DNA of 64,000 bases from Gallionella sp. (GCA_028707275.1 JAQTUP010000002.1:681198-745197), one strand, 5' to 3'. Positions 48,284-58,011 are shown, numbered from the stretch's first letter. The notes: generated from the letters alone by a model not told the origin. Made by a program: numbers and translations.

Positions 48284-49104
48284 CAGTGTTTCATTACTGC
48301 GGAGTCGGCGCATGCCACCTGTATCACCTCGCGGTCTTCGAGCCGGATCGCCGTTAACGGTCCGCCCCACAAACAGCCGGTATCGAGCGCGATGGCCTTT
48401 TCCTTGACCATTAAACCCAGCGCAGACCAGTGACCGAAGATCACAGTGGCATTGAGACTCTCCCGTGTGGGGATGTCAAACCAGGGACGGTAACCGGCCG
48501 GTATATGCTGCTGCTCTGCCTTGAATTCAAATTCCATTTTTCCCCTTTCGGTGCAGATGCGCATCCGGGTCAGGGCGTTGGTAATCACTCGCAGGCGTTT
48601 GTAGCCAGTCAAATCATCATTCCAGGTATCGGGCTGATTGCCGTACATGTGTTCGAGAAAATCCGCATAGTCATCGCCCGTCAATACAGCTTCGACCTCG
48701 CGCGCAAGAGATGCGGCCTGCGCGACAGTCCAGCCCGGCAACAGCCCTGCATGCACCAGCACATGTGCTCCATCGGTATGCAGCAGACGCTGATTGCGCA
48801 ACCAGGTCAGCAATTCCTCCCGATCGGGCGCACGCAATATTTCGTCCAGCGTATCGCCACGATGCAACCTGGACTTGCCGCAGGCGACGGCTAACAAATG
48901 CAGATCATGGTTACCCAGCACGGTAATCGCGCTCTCGCCCATGGATTTGACCAGGCGCAGCACCTGCAGCGAGTCCGGGCCTCGATTGACCAGATCGCCT
49001 ACCAGCCACAACTTGTCGTGAGCCGGATCAAAACGTATTTTTTCCAGCAACCGGACCAGTTCTGTGTGACAGCCCTGGATGTCACCTACCGCATAAATCG
49101 CCAT
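48280..49104 (-). CDS. apaH: Symmetrical diadenosine tetraphosphatase ApaH
   Basis: A 274-residue metallophosphatase that splits Ap4A into two ADP. It shows the family motifs AVGDIQGCHTELVRLL, LVGDLVNRGPDSLQVLRL and VLGNHDLHLLAVACG, and a C-terminal ALDTGCLWGGPLTAIRLED. It overlaps waaA by four bases. Confidence 0.96.
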   Translation of the reverse strand: MAIYAVGDIQGCHTELVRLLEKIRFDPAHDKLWLVGDLVNRGPDSLQVLRLVKSMGESAITVLGNHDLHLLAVACGKSRLHRGDTLDEILRAPDREELLTWLRNQRLLHTDGAHVLVHAGLLPGWTVAQAASLAREVEAVLTGDDYADFLEHMYGNQPDTWNDDLTGYKRLRVITNALTRMRICTERGKMEFEFKAEQQHIPAGYRPWFDIPTRESLNATVIFGHWSALGLMVKEKAIALDTGCLWGGPLTAIRLEDREVIQVACADSAVMKHW

Positions 49105-49221
49105 CGCGCCTTCCCATCCCGTTTAACTGTAAAATAGCGTACCAGATTTTTGCTCGCCTTTGATGAAAACCATTATGTTTTTACGTGTTAATCCCCTAAA
49201 TACCATCCCCCCGTCAGCCTG

Positions 49222-50814
49222 ATGCTGTTTAACTCCTACGCATTTATTTTTCTCTACCTGCCCGTCGTATTGCTGGGCTTTTTCACGCTTGCGCGGGTCA
49301 GTCATACCTATGCGGCAGCCTGGCTGGCGGCAGCCTCGCTGTTCTTTTACGGCTACTGGAATCCGGCTTACGTCGGACTGCTGCTGTGCTCCATCGTGTG
49401 CAACTACGCGTTCGGCATGTGGATAGCTAAAACACGGACAAGGGAGAAGGGAGAAGGGGAAAGGGATACTGGGCAAGGAGCGAGCCGTAAACGGTTATTA
49501 ATCGTCGCTATCGTCGCCAATCTGGGTTTGCTGGGCTATTACAAATACGCTAATTTCTTCATCGGCAGTATCGGCAGCCTGGCAGGGGCGCAATGGAGTA
49601 TGGGCCAGATTATCCTGCCGCTGGGCATTTCCTTTTTCACCTTCACCCAGATCGCTTATCTGGTCGATACCTGTCAGGGGCGGGTCAGGGAATACAACTT
49701 CATCCATTACGTGCTGTTCGTCACCTACTTCCCCCACCTGATTGCCGGGCCAATTTTGCACCACAAAGAGATGATGCCGCAATTCGCGCACACGAACACC
49801 TACCGGTTCAATGCGGACCACGTCTCCCTGGGCGTGACGATATTCGTGCTGGGGCTTGCCAAAAAGTTGCTGCTGGCGGATTCTCTGGCTGAATTTCCCG
49901 GCCCCATTTTTGCATCGGTACAGGCAGGCGGACAACCGATGCTGTTTGAATCATGGATAGGCGCACTAAGTTACACCCTGCAACTTTATTTCGATTTTTC
50001 CGCCTATTCAGACATGGCCATCGGCCTGTCTTTGATGTTTAACGTGCGCCTGCCACAGAATTTCCACTCCCCGTACAAATCGGTGAATATCATCGAATTC
50101 TGGCGGCGCTGGCACATGACCCTGTCACGCTTTCTGCGCGACTACCTGTACATTCCGCTGGGCGGGAACCGTCAAGGCACGGCACGCCGCCACCTGAATT
50201 TGCTCGCCACCATGCTGCTGGGCGGGTTGTGGCACGGCGCGGGCTGGACCTTCATCATATGGGGCGGTCTGCACGGATTGTATCTGGTCGTCAATCACGG
50301 CTGGCGGGCATTCAAGCTCAGCCTGGGCTGGGGTGGCGGGGGATGGCTGGCCAGAGCACTCTCTGTGCTGCTGACTTTTATCGCCGTGGTGGTGGCCTGG
50401 GTGTTTTTTCGCGCCCCCGATTTTACGACAGCCCGCGCCGTGTTATCCGGCATGGCCGGAATGAACGGCATATCACTGTCCGAATCTGCCGTGCGCCACC
50501 TGGCCACCTCCTTCCCCCAGATAGGCGAGCAAGTCGCACTAAACGGACTGGCGCCCTTATCCAAAATCAATGCAGATCGTGCGCTGATCCTGATTATCCT
50601 GGGTTTATGGTTGGTGTGGGTTCCCCCTAACGTCCAGCAACTGACGCATCGAGGGCGTGCCGTATCAGGAGAAGTCGAGCCGCAGCAAGGTTATCTGATG
50701 CGCATCCTGGACTGGCGCCCTACCCCTGCTCGTGCCTGGTTACTGGCGGGCGTCTTCGTGCTGGCAGCGTCCTTTCTCACGCGGGTGCGTGACTTCATCT
50801 ATTTTCAATTCTGA
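49222..50814 (+). CDS. MBOAT O-acyltransferase (AlgI-like), copy 1
   Basis: A 530-residue polytopic membrane protein. It carries the MBOAT landmarks FWRRWHMTLSRFLRDYLYIPLGGNR and LLGGLWHGAGWTFIIWGGLHG, containing the catalytic-type His residues, and NYKYANFF-like N-terminal segments. AlgI, PatA and DltB relatives move acetyl or acyl groups across the membrane to a partner that modifies a polysaccharide. It is paired (one-base overlap) with an SGNH-like gene. Residues about 73-89 are a Lys/Glu/Gly/Arg-rich insertion from a heptamer array. Confidence 0.92.
   Translation: MLFNSYAFIFLYLPVVLLGFFTLARVSHTYAAAWLAAASLFFYGYWNPAYVGLLLCSIVCNYAFGMWIAKTRTREKGEGERDTGQGASRKRLLIVAIVANLGLLGYYKYANFFIGSIGSLAGAQWSMGQIILPLGISFFTFTQIAYLVDTCQGRVREYNFIHYVLFVTYFPHLIAGPILHHKEMMPQFAHTNTYRFNADHVSLGVTIFVLGLAKKLLLADSLAEFPGPIFASVQAGGQPMLFESWIGALSYTLQLYFDFSAYSDMAIGLSLMFNVRLPQNFHSPYKSVNIIEFWRRWHMTLSRFLRDYLYIPLGGNRQGTARRHLNLLATMLLGGLWHGAGWTFIIWGGLHGLYLVVNHGWRAFKLSLGWGGGGWLARALSVLLTFIAVVVAWVFFRAPDFTTARAVLSGMAGMNGISLSESAVRHLATSFPQIGEQVALNGLAPLSKINADRALILIILGLWLVWVPPNVQQLTHRGRAVSGEVEPQQGYLMRILDWRPTPARAWLLAGVFVLAASFLTRVRDFIYFQF
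49441..49475. repeat. Heptamer array in MBOAT copy 1
   Basis: Five 7-base units in phase: AGGGAGA twice, AGGGGAA, AGGGATA, CTGGGCA. They encode REKGEGERDTGQ in a cytoplasmic-type loop. The identical array is in copy 2. Confidence 0.85.
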
Positions 50815-52004
50815 TGCGCTACTTAATTCATTTTTTCCTTGCCACCCTGCTGCTATCCGCAAGTCTGGCAGGCTTCAACTACTGGATCGACCCCTACGCC
50901 ATTTATCACGAGCCGACTCACCATGCAGCGCCCTTGCACGTGATGAATGAACGCATTTTCAAGACGGTAAAGCTGGCGCGCATGTCGGCTGACGTGGTCT
51001 TTATAGGCACCTCGCGAACCGACATCGGCATAGGGCGCGAACAAACAGCCTTGCCCGGAAAAAGTTTGCTGAACCTGTCCATCTTCGACCAGCGAATTCA
51101 TGAGACACGCCGCCTGATCGAAATAATGGTGCAGGACGGCAGGCCACACAAGATCGTGCTGGGGCTGGATTTCTTTGCGTTCAATGTATTGAACGCCCCG
51201 CCTTCTGACTATACGGAAGATAACGGGAACCCGCTGCGTCCGCTCACGCTGCTGCTCTCTGTGAGTACCCTGGTCGATGCAATGACCAAATACCGCCACC
51301 CGCAAACGAGTGACGGGGACTGCTGCGATGCGGACGGCTTCCGCCTGCCGACAAAAACAGTGCCCGGCAATTACCGTCAGAAATTTTCTGCCAGCGAGCG
51401 ACTGTACCTGATGGAAAAATATCTGCCCTACCCGCAGTGCAAATTTGCATTTTCCTCAGCCGGACTCCAGACACCGTCGTCGCTGTCAGATATGCAAGCC
51501 ATACTGGCACTGGCGCAGCGCCGACATATCGATCTGCGGCTGTTCATTTCACCCTCCCATGCAAGGCAGTGGCAGACACTGGCAGCGGCAGGACTTTGGG
51601 ATGACTGGGAAAACTGGAAACGAAAACTGGTTGCACTGAACGAACAGGAAGCGGCGAATACGGGAAGATCCGCGTTCCCGCTCTGGGATTTCAGCGGCTA
51701 CGATGCCGTTTCCACTGAAGAGCTACCGGATGAAAATGAGCTACGGCCAATGAGCGGCTATTCCGATTCCTCCCACTATGTTCCTGCCATCGGTCAGCGG
51801 CTGGTAACCCGCATCTTCGGCGGCACTGAGAACTGGGGGGTGTCTCTGAACCATTCCAACATAGAGGAAAATCTGCAACGGATACGCGCTGACCGCAAAC
51901 GCTACCTGTCCGGTCATACACGCGATGTGAGCGAAATCGAGGCGCTCGCGCGCGACACGGCACACGCCAAACATTGCGCGGAGCCGATCGCGAACACTTT
52001 CTGA
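50814..52004 (+). CDS. Membrane-anchored SGNH-like protein partner of MBOAT copy 1
   Basis: A 396-residue protein with an N-terminal signal anchor (FFLATLLLSASLAG) and a periplasmic part. It has an SGNH-like block I, VVFIGTSRTDIG (Ser67), and a C-terminal DSSHY segment (Asp318, His321), so a Ser-Asp-His triad is possible. Such proteins next to AlgI-type acyltransferases usually carry the acyl group onto a glycan or remove it. No specific family could be named. It overlaps copy 1 of MBOAT by one base. Confidence 0.72.
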   Translation: MRYLIHFFLATLLLSASLAGFNYWIDPYAIYHEPTHHAAPLHVMNERIFKTVKLARMSADVVFIGTSRTDIGIGREQTALPGKSLLNLSIFDQRIHETRRLIEIMVQDGRPHKIVLGLDFFAFNVLNAPPSDYTEDNGNPLRPLTLLLSVSTLVDAMTKYRHPQTSDGDCCDADGFRLPTKTVPGNYRQKFSASERLYLMEKYLPYPQCKFAFSSAGLQTPSSLSDMQAILALAQRRHIDLRLFISPSHARQWQTLAAAGLWDDWENWKRKLVALNEQEAANTGRSAFPLWDFSGYDAVSTEELPDENELRPMSGYSDSSHYVPAIGQRLVTRIFGGTENWGVSLNHSNIEENLQRIRADRKRYLSGHTRDVSEIEALARDTAHAKHCAEPIANTF

Positions 52005-52064
52005 AAATCCGTGAGAGGGTATAGTAATTTAAAGATGAGCGAGGGCGCTTTCCCGGAGCCGCAA

Positions 52065-52093
52065 TTGACAGCCTGAGTTGAGCACCATACCAT
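52065..52093 (+). promoter_or_regulatory. Sigma-70-type promoter upstream of MBOAT copy 2
   Basis: A perfect TTGACA (52065-52070) is followed after 17 bases by TACCAT (52088-52093, four of six to TATAAT). It would let the second MBOAT/SGNH pair be transcribed separately. Confidence 0.5.
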
Positions 52094-52152
52094 GCGATGC
52101 TTACACGGCAACACGCCGATACAATCCTGAGCTTTATTTAAAAATCACGGCA

Positions 52153-53655
52153 ATGCTGTTCAACTCCTACGCATTTATTTTTCTCTACCTGCCCATCGTT
52201 CTGCTGGGATTTTTCCATCTGGCGCGGGTCAGGCATACCTATGCGGCAGCCTGGCTGACGGCAGCCTCGCTGTTCTTTTACGGCTACTGGAATCCGGCCT
52301 ATATCGGACTGCTGCTGGGCTCCATCGTGTGCAACTATGCGTTCGGCATGTGGATAGCTAAAACACGGACAAGGGAGAAGGGAGAAGGGGAAAGGGATAC
52401 TGGGCAAGGAGCGAGCCGTAAACGGTTATTAATCGTCGCGATCGTCGCCAATCTGGGCTTGCTGGGCTATTACAAATACGCCAATTTTTTCATGGGCAGC
52501 GTCAACACACTGGCCGGAACTCAATGGAGCCTGGGCGAAATCATCCTGCCACTGGGTATTTCCTTCTTCACCTTCACACAGATCGCTTTCCTGGTCGATA
52601 CCTATCAGGGGCGGGTCAAGGAATACAATTTCATCCATTACGTGCTGTTCGTCACCTACTTCCCCCACCTGATCGCAGGGCCGATCCTGCATCACAAGGA
52701 GATGATGCCGCAATTTGCCCATCCCTCCAGTTACCGGATCAACTGGGAGCATGTGGCCACCGGGCTGATGCTGTTCACCCTCGGGCTGTGCAAGAAGACC
52801 ATGGGCGCGGATGCGCTCGCGCCTTTCGCCAATGGCGTATTCAATGGTGTGCAGAATGGCGTAGTGCCGACTGCGTATGAAGCCTGGGCAGGTGCGTTAG
52901 CCTATACCCTGCAACTTTATTTCGACTTCTCCGGCTATACCGATATGGCACTGGGCATCGCCCTGCTCTTCAATATTAAGCTACCCGTCAACTTCGACTC
53001 TCCCTACAAGGCGACCAGCATCATCGAATTCTGGCGTCGCTGGCACATGACACTCTCGCGATTTTTACGCGACTATCTGTACATTCCGCTGGGGGGAAAC
53101 CGCAAAGGGCAGATGAGACGCTACCTGAACCTCTTTGCAACCATGCTGCTGGGTGGCCTGTGGCACGGCGCGGGCTGGACATTCGTCGTATGGGGCGCCT
53201 TGCACGGCGCATATCTTACGATCAATCACCTGTGGCGTGAATGGATTGCAGAACGATACCTGCGTTGGGTGCCAGGCTGGATAGGCGCACTGGCAGGTGG
53301 CATGCTCACCTTCACCGCCGTCACCGCCGCGTGGGTGGTATTCAGGTCGACCGACATTCATCAGGCAAAAGTCATGCTGGAGGCGATGTTCGGCCTCCAT
53401 GCCCGCCCCATTTCACTGGACGCGGTATTACACGGACAACTGCTGCTCGTCACCGATCTTTCCGGACGCGACCTTGCCAAATTGCTGTTCTTCGGCCTGG
53501 CATGGGTCTGGCTGTTGCCGAATTCCAGCCGCCTGAGATTCGTCGGGGGCAATTCCGCACTCGCACTGGTGCAGGCGGGCGTTGTCGTGTACTTCCTGTA
53601 TCTGGCCATAGACCAGTTCGGCAGCTACAGCCCGTTCCTCTACTTCCAGTTCTGA
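52153..53655 (+). CDS. MBOAT O-acyltransferase (AlgI-like), copy 2
   Basis: A 500-residue paralogue of the protein at 49222. The first ~110 residues are almost identical at DNA level, including 101 consecutive identical bases (52339-52439) that span the heptamer insertion, whereas the C-terminal third is clearly diverged. MBOAT motifs FWRRWHMTLSRFLRDYLYIPLGGNR and LLGGLWHGAGWTFVVWGALHG are intact. The ATG at 52153 matches copy 1. It is followed by its own, different SGNH protein. Confidence 0.92.
   Translation: MLFNSYAFIFLYLPIVLLGFFHLARVRHTYAAAWLTAASLFFYGYWNPAYIGLLLGSIVCNYAFGMWIAKTRTREKGEGERDTGQGASRKRLLIVAIVANLGLLGYYKYANFFMGSVNTLAGTQWSLGEIILPLGISFFTFTQIAFLVDTYQGRVKEYNFIHYVLFVTYFPHLIAGPILHHKEMMPQFAHPSSYRINWEHVATGLMLFTLGLCKKTMGADALAPFANGVFNGVQNGVVPTAYEAWAGALAYTLQLYFDFSGYTDMALGIALLFNIKLPVNFDSPYKATSIIEFWRRWHMTLSRFLRDYLYIPLGGNRKGQMRRYLNLFATMLLGGLWHGAGWTFVVWGALHGAYLTINHLWREWIAERYLRWVPGWIGALAGGMLTFTAVTAAWVVFRSTDIHQAKVMLEAMFGLHARPISLDAVLHGQLLLVTDLSGRDLAKLLFFGLAWVWLLPNSSRLRFVGGNSALALVQAGVVVYFLYLAIDQFGSYSPFLYFQF
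52372..52406. repeat. Heptamer array in MBOAT copy 2
   Basis: The same five heptamers as in copy 1 (49441-49475), base for base, within a longer stretch of identity between the two genes. Confidence 0.85.
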
Positions 53656-53688
53656 CGGCGAATATGCAAAACTCCGTAATGAAATCTG

Positions 53689-53762
53689 CCATGCCCGCCC
53701 CCCCATCCCGACCTTCCCCCGCTCGCGAGGGAAGGTGCAATCGATTCGCTACGCGAGCTTCA
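53689..53762. repeat. C/G-rich palindromic element between MBOAT copy 2 and its SGNH partner
   Basis: It starts ATGCCCGCCCCCCC like the element at 28726, has CCTTCCC (53712-53718) pairing with GGGAAGG (53729-53735), and ends in a tail TCGATTCGCTACGCGAGC that can itself fold. It fills most of the gap between the two genes. Confidence 0.8.
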
Positions 53763-53772
53763 CGTTAATGCC

Positions 53773-54777
53773 ATGAAACACGCTAAACTTTTTTCCATTC
53801 TCGTGTTTGCAATCACGCTCGTCTATGGCGCCATTGGCTTCTGCTTTTTACCGCTGGCAGGTTTTCAGTCGGAGCTCACCCGCATGGCCATGCTCCCCGA
53901 AACCATGTTCGGCTGGACAAAGCCTCAGCCTGCCATTGACCCGGCGCTCATGCGACAGTCCTCCTGGCAGGAAGCCGACATCCTGGTGGTAGGCGACAGC
54001 TTCTCGGACGGGCGTGTATGGCAGACCGTTCTGACGCAAAAAGGATTGCGTGTGCGCACCGAATCATGGGACAGCGTGCGCGGGATATGCGCAGACTTTA
54101 TGCCTTGGCTGCGCGAACAAGGTTTCAGGGGTAAATACATCGTATTCGAGTCAGTCGAGCGCAATCTCGTCGATGGTATTGCAAAGTCTGCCGATTGCCA
54201 GCAGATGCAATTTCATCACAGCATTCATGCAGACAGCCCGCGCAGTCCGCCCGCTTCATCGTTCGATCCGAATCAAGTCACGTATTCAGGGCGTTTTTCT
54301 ATCGGCATTCAAACCCGGTTGAATATCTTCAAATACGAGAAAATCACTCATGCCGCAGGCTTTACGAGCCATGAATTCCCCAACGGTGCGCGCCTGGCTC
54401 GCGTGGCGAATGGTTGTAATTTATTCAGCCATGCCCGCTGCGACGATGCGTTATTTTTATCGGCGGACAGGCCGGATGACCTGCCGACCAGCACACTGGA
54501 CAATATCGGGAAACTCAATACCCGCATGCACGGCATCACCCCCGTCTGGGTGTTTGTGCCGAACAAATCGACCGTCTACCTCTATCCGGAAAAACAATTC
54601 TGGAACAAGGCCGAACAGCGCTTCTTAGCGCCCAATATATTAAAAACCTTCCGGCAGGCCATCGATGCCGGAACGGTTGATCTTTACCCGGCAAACAACA
54701 CCCATGTGTCGACCACGGGCTACCTGATTTTGGGAAATGCGATTTATCAGAGCATGCAGGCCATCAACGGGGGTTAA
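53773..54777 (+). CDS. AlgJ/AlgX-like SGNH protein partner of MBOAT copy 2
   Basis: A 334-residue protein with an N-terminal signal anchor and a periplasmic SGNH-like domain. Block I is DILVVGDSFSDG (Asp75, Ser76), the form seen in alginate acetyltransferases AlgJ/AlgX. The C-terminal block, normally D-x-H, reads N309-T-H311 in NNTHVSTTGYLILG, so the triad Asp appears replaced by Asn. It probably modifies a polysaccharide with acyl groups supplied by MBOAT copy 2; the enzyme state is uncertain. It is not closely similar to the SGNH protein at 50814. Confidence 0.72.
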   Translation: MKHAKLFSILVFAITLVYGAIGFCFLPLAGFQSELTRMAMLPETMFGWTKPQPAIDPALMRQSSWQEADILVVGDSFSDGRVWQTVLTQKGLRVRTESWDSVRGICADFMPWLREQGFRGKYIVFESVERNLVDGIAKSADCQQMQFHHSIHADSPRSPPASSFDPNQVTYSGRFSIGIQTRLNIFKYEKITHAAGFTSHEFPNGARLARVANGCNLFSHARCDDALFLSADRPDDLPTSTLDNIGKLNTRMHGITPVWVFVPNKSTVYLYPEKQFWNKAEQRFLAPNILKTFRQAIDAGTVDLYPANNTHVSTTGYLILGNAIYQSMQAINGG

Positions 54778-55688
54778 TTCCCGCTGTGCCACTTCCCGTC
54801 TCCGGGCATAGTATCCCACGCCTCGATATCTTCCAGAGGATAGTTATAGCGCAGCGCATAACCCACCCGGCGCAACTTCCCCAGCCAGGAAGCTCGCACG
54901 CAATTATGCGGATTGTCTGCGGTCTTGCCACCATCAGGTTTCCTGAGAGACGGCAGATACAGACGGGAAAACTCAATCGGCGTCACCCCCCACTTCATCA
55001 CGAAAATGCGCCCGCCCAGGTTGTGTTTGATGCGCCCTGTGCTCTTGCAGCCGAAATGATAAAAACGGCTCGCGCCCACGATGCGGTAAGTGCGGCAGCC
55101 CGCCACCCAGAATTTCATCAGCAAATCATCATCCGAACTCATTCCGGGGCTAAATTCCAGGCTGTATCCGCCCAGCATGCTCCACCACTTGCGATGCACC
55201 AGCGTGGGCTGAGAAGCTACGCCCTCCACATCGCCCCGCTTGTCCGCCATACATTGCGCCAAAAACTGAGCCTCATCGAAGGTTTGTGGCGTTTCGCCGA
55301 AATTCTGCCTGATCATATTGGCGTTCTTGCCGATTTCCGGCTGAATCAGAGTCCCAAAGAACATGACAAGATCGCTGTCCACCGACGCGATGGCGTCGAT
55401 GAAACCGGCATCCCAACCGGGGGAGGCCACCATATCATCGTTCATGTACAACACCCAGTCACAACTTGCCTGAGATACCAGAAGATTCACCGACAGACAA
55501 ACACCGACATTCTTGTCGGACTGCGTATATTTGATGCCCTGAGACCTGACCCATTCGAGCGATCCGTCCGAGCCATCGTTCAGGTGCACCAGAATTTCAT
55601 GCTGGAATTTTGAGTGTTTTTTGATGCTCTCGACGCACAGCTTGAGATAAGCCAGATTATTCCAGCTTGGAATGACGATGCTAAACAT
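54774..55688 (-). CDS. Family 2 glycosyltransferase (paralogue of 59266)
   Basis: A 304-residue GT-A enzyme. The nucleotide-sugar-binding start MFSIVIPSWNNLAYLKLCVESI, the DXD-type LYMNDDM motif and FSPGMSSDDDLLMKFW match a second gene in the window (59266-60105), which lies on the other strand. It likely adds one sugar to a surface glycan. The 3' end overlaps the convergent SGNH gene by four bases. Confidence 0.88.
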   Translation of the reverse strand: MFSIVIPSWNNLAYLKLCVESIKKHSKFQHEILVHLNDGSDGSLEWVRSQGIKYTQSDKNVGVCLSVNLLVSQASCDWVLYMNDDMVASPGWDAGFIDAIASVDSDLVMFFGTLIQPEIGKNANMIRQNFGETPQTFDEAQFLAQCMADKRGDVEGVASQPTLVHRKWWSMLGGYSLEFSPGMSSDDDLLMKFWVAGCRTYRIVGASRFYHFGCKSTGRIKHNLGGRIFVMKWGVTPIEFSRLYLPSLRKPDGGKTADNPHNCVRASWLGKLRRVGYALRYNYPLEDIEAWDTMPGDGKWHSGN

Positions 55689-55699
55689 GGTAAGTATCC

Positions 55700-56968
55700 T
55701 TATGCGAAATTACGCACGATGATTTGCTCACCGTGATGAATATTGTGACAAGCGGCCAACAGCACAGCAACGGTCAAACCGTAAAAAGCGGCCGCCATGG
55801 TGAGGTTAAGTACCTCGACTGTCAAACCGAACACCATAAAGCCGCTGACAAAGACCAGGCCCAGCATACCGGCATGCCTGACTTGCACACAATCCGATTT
55901 CATTGCACGATAAAACAGTCTGAGCGGCACAAGATAGGTCATCAACATCGCGATTAACCCGAATACGCCCAGCGCAGCGGCTTTCGACAACAGTTCGTTA
56001 TGCACCTCACCCTTGCCAAGTTCCGCCGCCATGTGCGTTATTTTTCCCCTTTTTTCCAGAGGCTCCATTTCAAGCGCGAACCCTTCAGAACCGACACCAA
56101 ACAGGGGATTTTGCACGAAGATCACCGCCGCCGCTTTAAACAGCTGCAATCGCACACCCGAAGAAGTATCAGGATTTCCGTGCTGAAAAGCCGTCACTTC
56201 ACTGACAACCTCATCAACCCGGTGATGAATCTCCTGACTTGAGACAAAGGCTAAAAATCCCGCGATGACCAGCACGAACGGCAAAGCTAATATCGTTTTC
56301 AAAGACACCCGGCCAAATCTGAAATACAGAAAAATAAGTAAAAAAACAGGTAGTGCAATCCAGCCCCCCCGCGAACCCGAGGCAACCGAGGCATATACTC
56401 CTGCCAGGAATCCGGCAATTTTCAGGCCGCGCAACAGCAGAGCATCGCGCCCTGTCCAGTTCAGACTAAAAAGAGACAGCATGCCCAGAATCAATTCAAA
56501 ATCGCCAAAGTGAATGAGATCCATGGTAGGAATTCCGAACCGCCCCTGCTCCAGATGCCTGGACATCAGCCATCCGGTAATCGCAGCCAGGGGAAAACTA
56601 TACTGCACCATGCTCACGACACTGAAAGGGGCTCGTCTTAACCACATAAAAACGGGCACCGCGAGCAAAAATCGCGAGGCTGCATCATAGGGATGTCCGC
56701 TGTAGTGTTGATGGTAGCTTTGACTCAAAAAAATGGCGACAGGCATCGCGGCCATCGCGACGGGGTAGAGCATCGGCGTCCGGCTCCGCTCAGACATATC
56801 GCGCGAACGAGAGGCCAAAAAGTATACAGACAGCAGGAACAAACACAAAAATGCGCCATTCATCCCCCCTTTAACTGCGAACATAAGGGTCGGGTATACC
56901 AACAACAGAAACGCCGCGACTGTTTCAACGCGCCCGGAAAAGGGCAATTCAATTTTAATCATGGGCAT
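55700..56968 (-). CDS. O-antigen ligase/polymerase-like membrane protein (WaaL/Wzy)
   Basis: A 422-residue protein with about ten to twelve membrane segments. It has the Wzy_C-type regions SGSRGGWIALPVFLLIFL and a periplasmic loop with FGVGSEGFALEMEP and GEVHNELLSKAAALGVFGL, in which the HNELL His is typical of WaaL. It would attach polymer to lipid A-core or polymerise repeat units; the two are hard to tell apart by sequence. Start at the ATG at 56968 or at the internal ATG at 56962, which overlaps the upstream stop as ATGA. Confidence 0.85.
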   Translation of the reverse strand: MPMIKIELPFSGRVETVAAFLLLVYPTLMFAVKGGMNGAFLCLFLLSVYFLASRSRDMSERSRTPMLYPVAMAAMPVAIFLSQSYHQHYSGHPYDAASRFLLAVPVFMWLRRAPFSVVSMVQYSFPLAAITGWLMSRHLEQGRFGIPTMDLIHFGDFELILGMLSLFSLNWTGRDALLLRGLKIAGFLAGVYASVASGSRGGWIALPVFLLIFLYFRFGRVSLKTILALPFVLVIAGFLAFVSSQEIHHRVDEVVSEVTAFQHGNPDTSSGVRLQLFKAAAVIFVQNPLFGVGSEGFALEMEPLEKRGKITHMAAELGKGEVHNELLSKAAALGVFGLIAMLMTYLVPLRLFYRAMKSDCVQVRHAGMLGLVFVSGFMVFGLTVEVLNLTMAAAFYGLTVAVLLAACHNIHHGEQIIVRNFA

Positions 56969-58011
56969 TTGCTCTTCAGAATTTCCCGGTAAATTTCCTC
57001 GTACTCCTGAGCCACAAGACGCCAGCTTCGATCATATTGTGGCACAGACTCGCTTCGATTTAACTGTTGTTCCACAGCATGCGCCCAGACTTCAATGGGG
57101 GCGGCAAGCGGCAATACAGTACCTGCCGCCTTTGTAACACTCTCAGCCGCCCCGCACACATCCGAAATCACCACAGGCACGCGTGCTGCCATCGCTTCCG
57201 AGATCACCATGCCATAAGGTTCGGCCAGAGCCGGATGCAGCAATACATCCACCTCGCTGAAATACGCATTATCGTCGCGCCAGCCCAGCAAGCGGTATCC
57301 GCCACGCCATCCGGCGAATAACGGCTCCAGCTCGCTCTGACGGGGCCCCACCACCCAAAGTTCCAGATCAGGTCTTGTGCGGCGTAACAAGGCTACGATC
57401 TCAATCGCCAGCAGCAAGCCCTTGCGCTGCCACTCCCACCCCACAAAACAGACCACCCCGCCATTACCCGGCACGATGCGCGGCGCGCGCGAAGAGACAG
57501 ATAAAACGCCGGGCACAACCGGCGCGCTCAGTTTTTTAGCCGTTCCCGGATAGTAGTGAGCCAGCTGGCGGCTGATGAAAGACGAATTGGGCACAATGAC
57601 CCGTGCGGTTGCAAGTTCGCGACGCTCAAGATACAAACGCACCCACACGCGTATCGAGATGAAGCGCCACCAACCCAGCTCATAAATCGTGGCGAACGGC
57701 GGACCGTGAAAAGTCGTCACATCGTGTATGCCCAGACGCTCATGACTATGGATGATACGATCAGCGCAAGGATTCTCTCGCACCCAGCGCGCAACCCGCG
57801 AACTGAAACGCACTTGAGACAACCAACGAGGACGCTTGGCCGTCTGGCCCAGTTCCACCACGTTGATTCCAGGCGGCATGTCAGCATGGCAACGCTCACA
57901 AAGCACCGTGACATGGTGCCCCAGCTGCCGGAGTTCGAGCGCGAGTTCCCACACATAGCGCTCCATGCCACCGACAGGGCCGTAACGCTTAACGACTTGA
58001 ATTATTTTCAT
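56959..58011 (-). CDS. GT4-type glycosyltransferase (WaaG-like)
   Basis: A 350-residue GT-B enzyme. The N-terminal IIQVVKRYGPVGGMERYVWELALELRQLGHHVTVLCE and C-terminal DVLLHPALAEPYGMVISEAMAARVPVVISDVCGAAE are the two halves of the GT4 fold, with the EPYGMVISEAMA glutamate motif. It resembles LPS core transferases. It is coupled to the ligase gene by overlap and divergent from the methyltransferase. Confidence 0.9.
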   Translation of the reverse strand: MKIIQVVKRYGPVGGMERYVWELALELRQLGHHVTVLCERCHADMPPGINVVELGQTAKRPRWLSQVRFSSRVARWVRENPCADRIIHSHERLGIHDVTTFHGPPFATIYELGWWRFISIRVWVRLYLERRELATARVIVPNSSFISRQLAHYYPGTAKKLSAPVVPGVLSVSSRAPRIVPGNGGVVCFVGWEWQRKGLLLAIEIVALLRRTRPDLELWVVGPRQSELEPLFAGWRGGYRLLGWRDDNAYFSEVDVLLHPALAEPYGMVISEAMAARVPVVISDVCGAAESVTKAAGTVLPLAAPIEVWAHAVEQQLNRSESVPQYDRSWRLVAQEYEEIYREILKSKCP

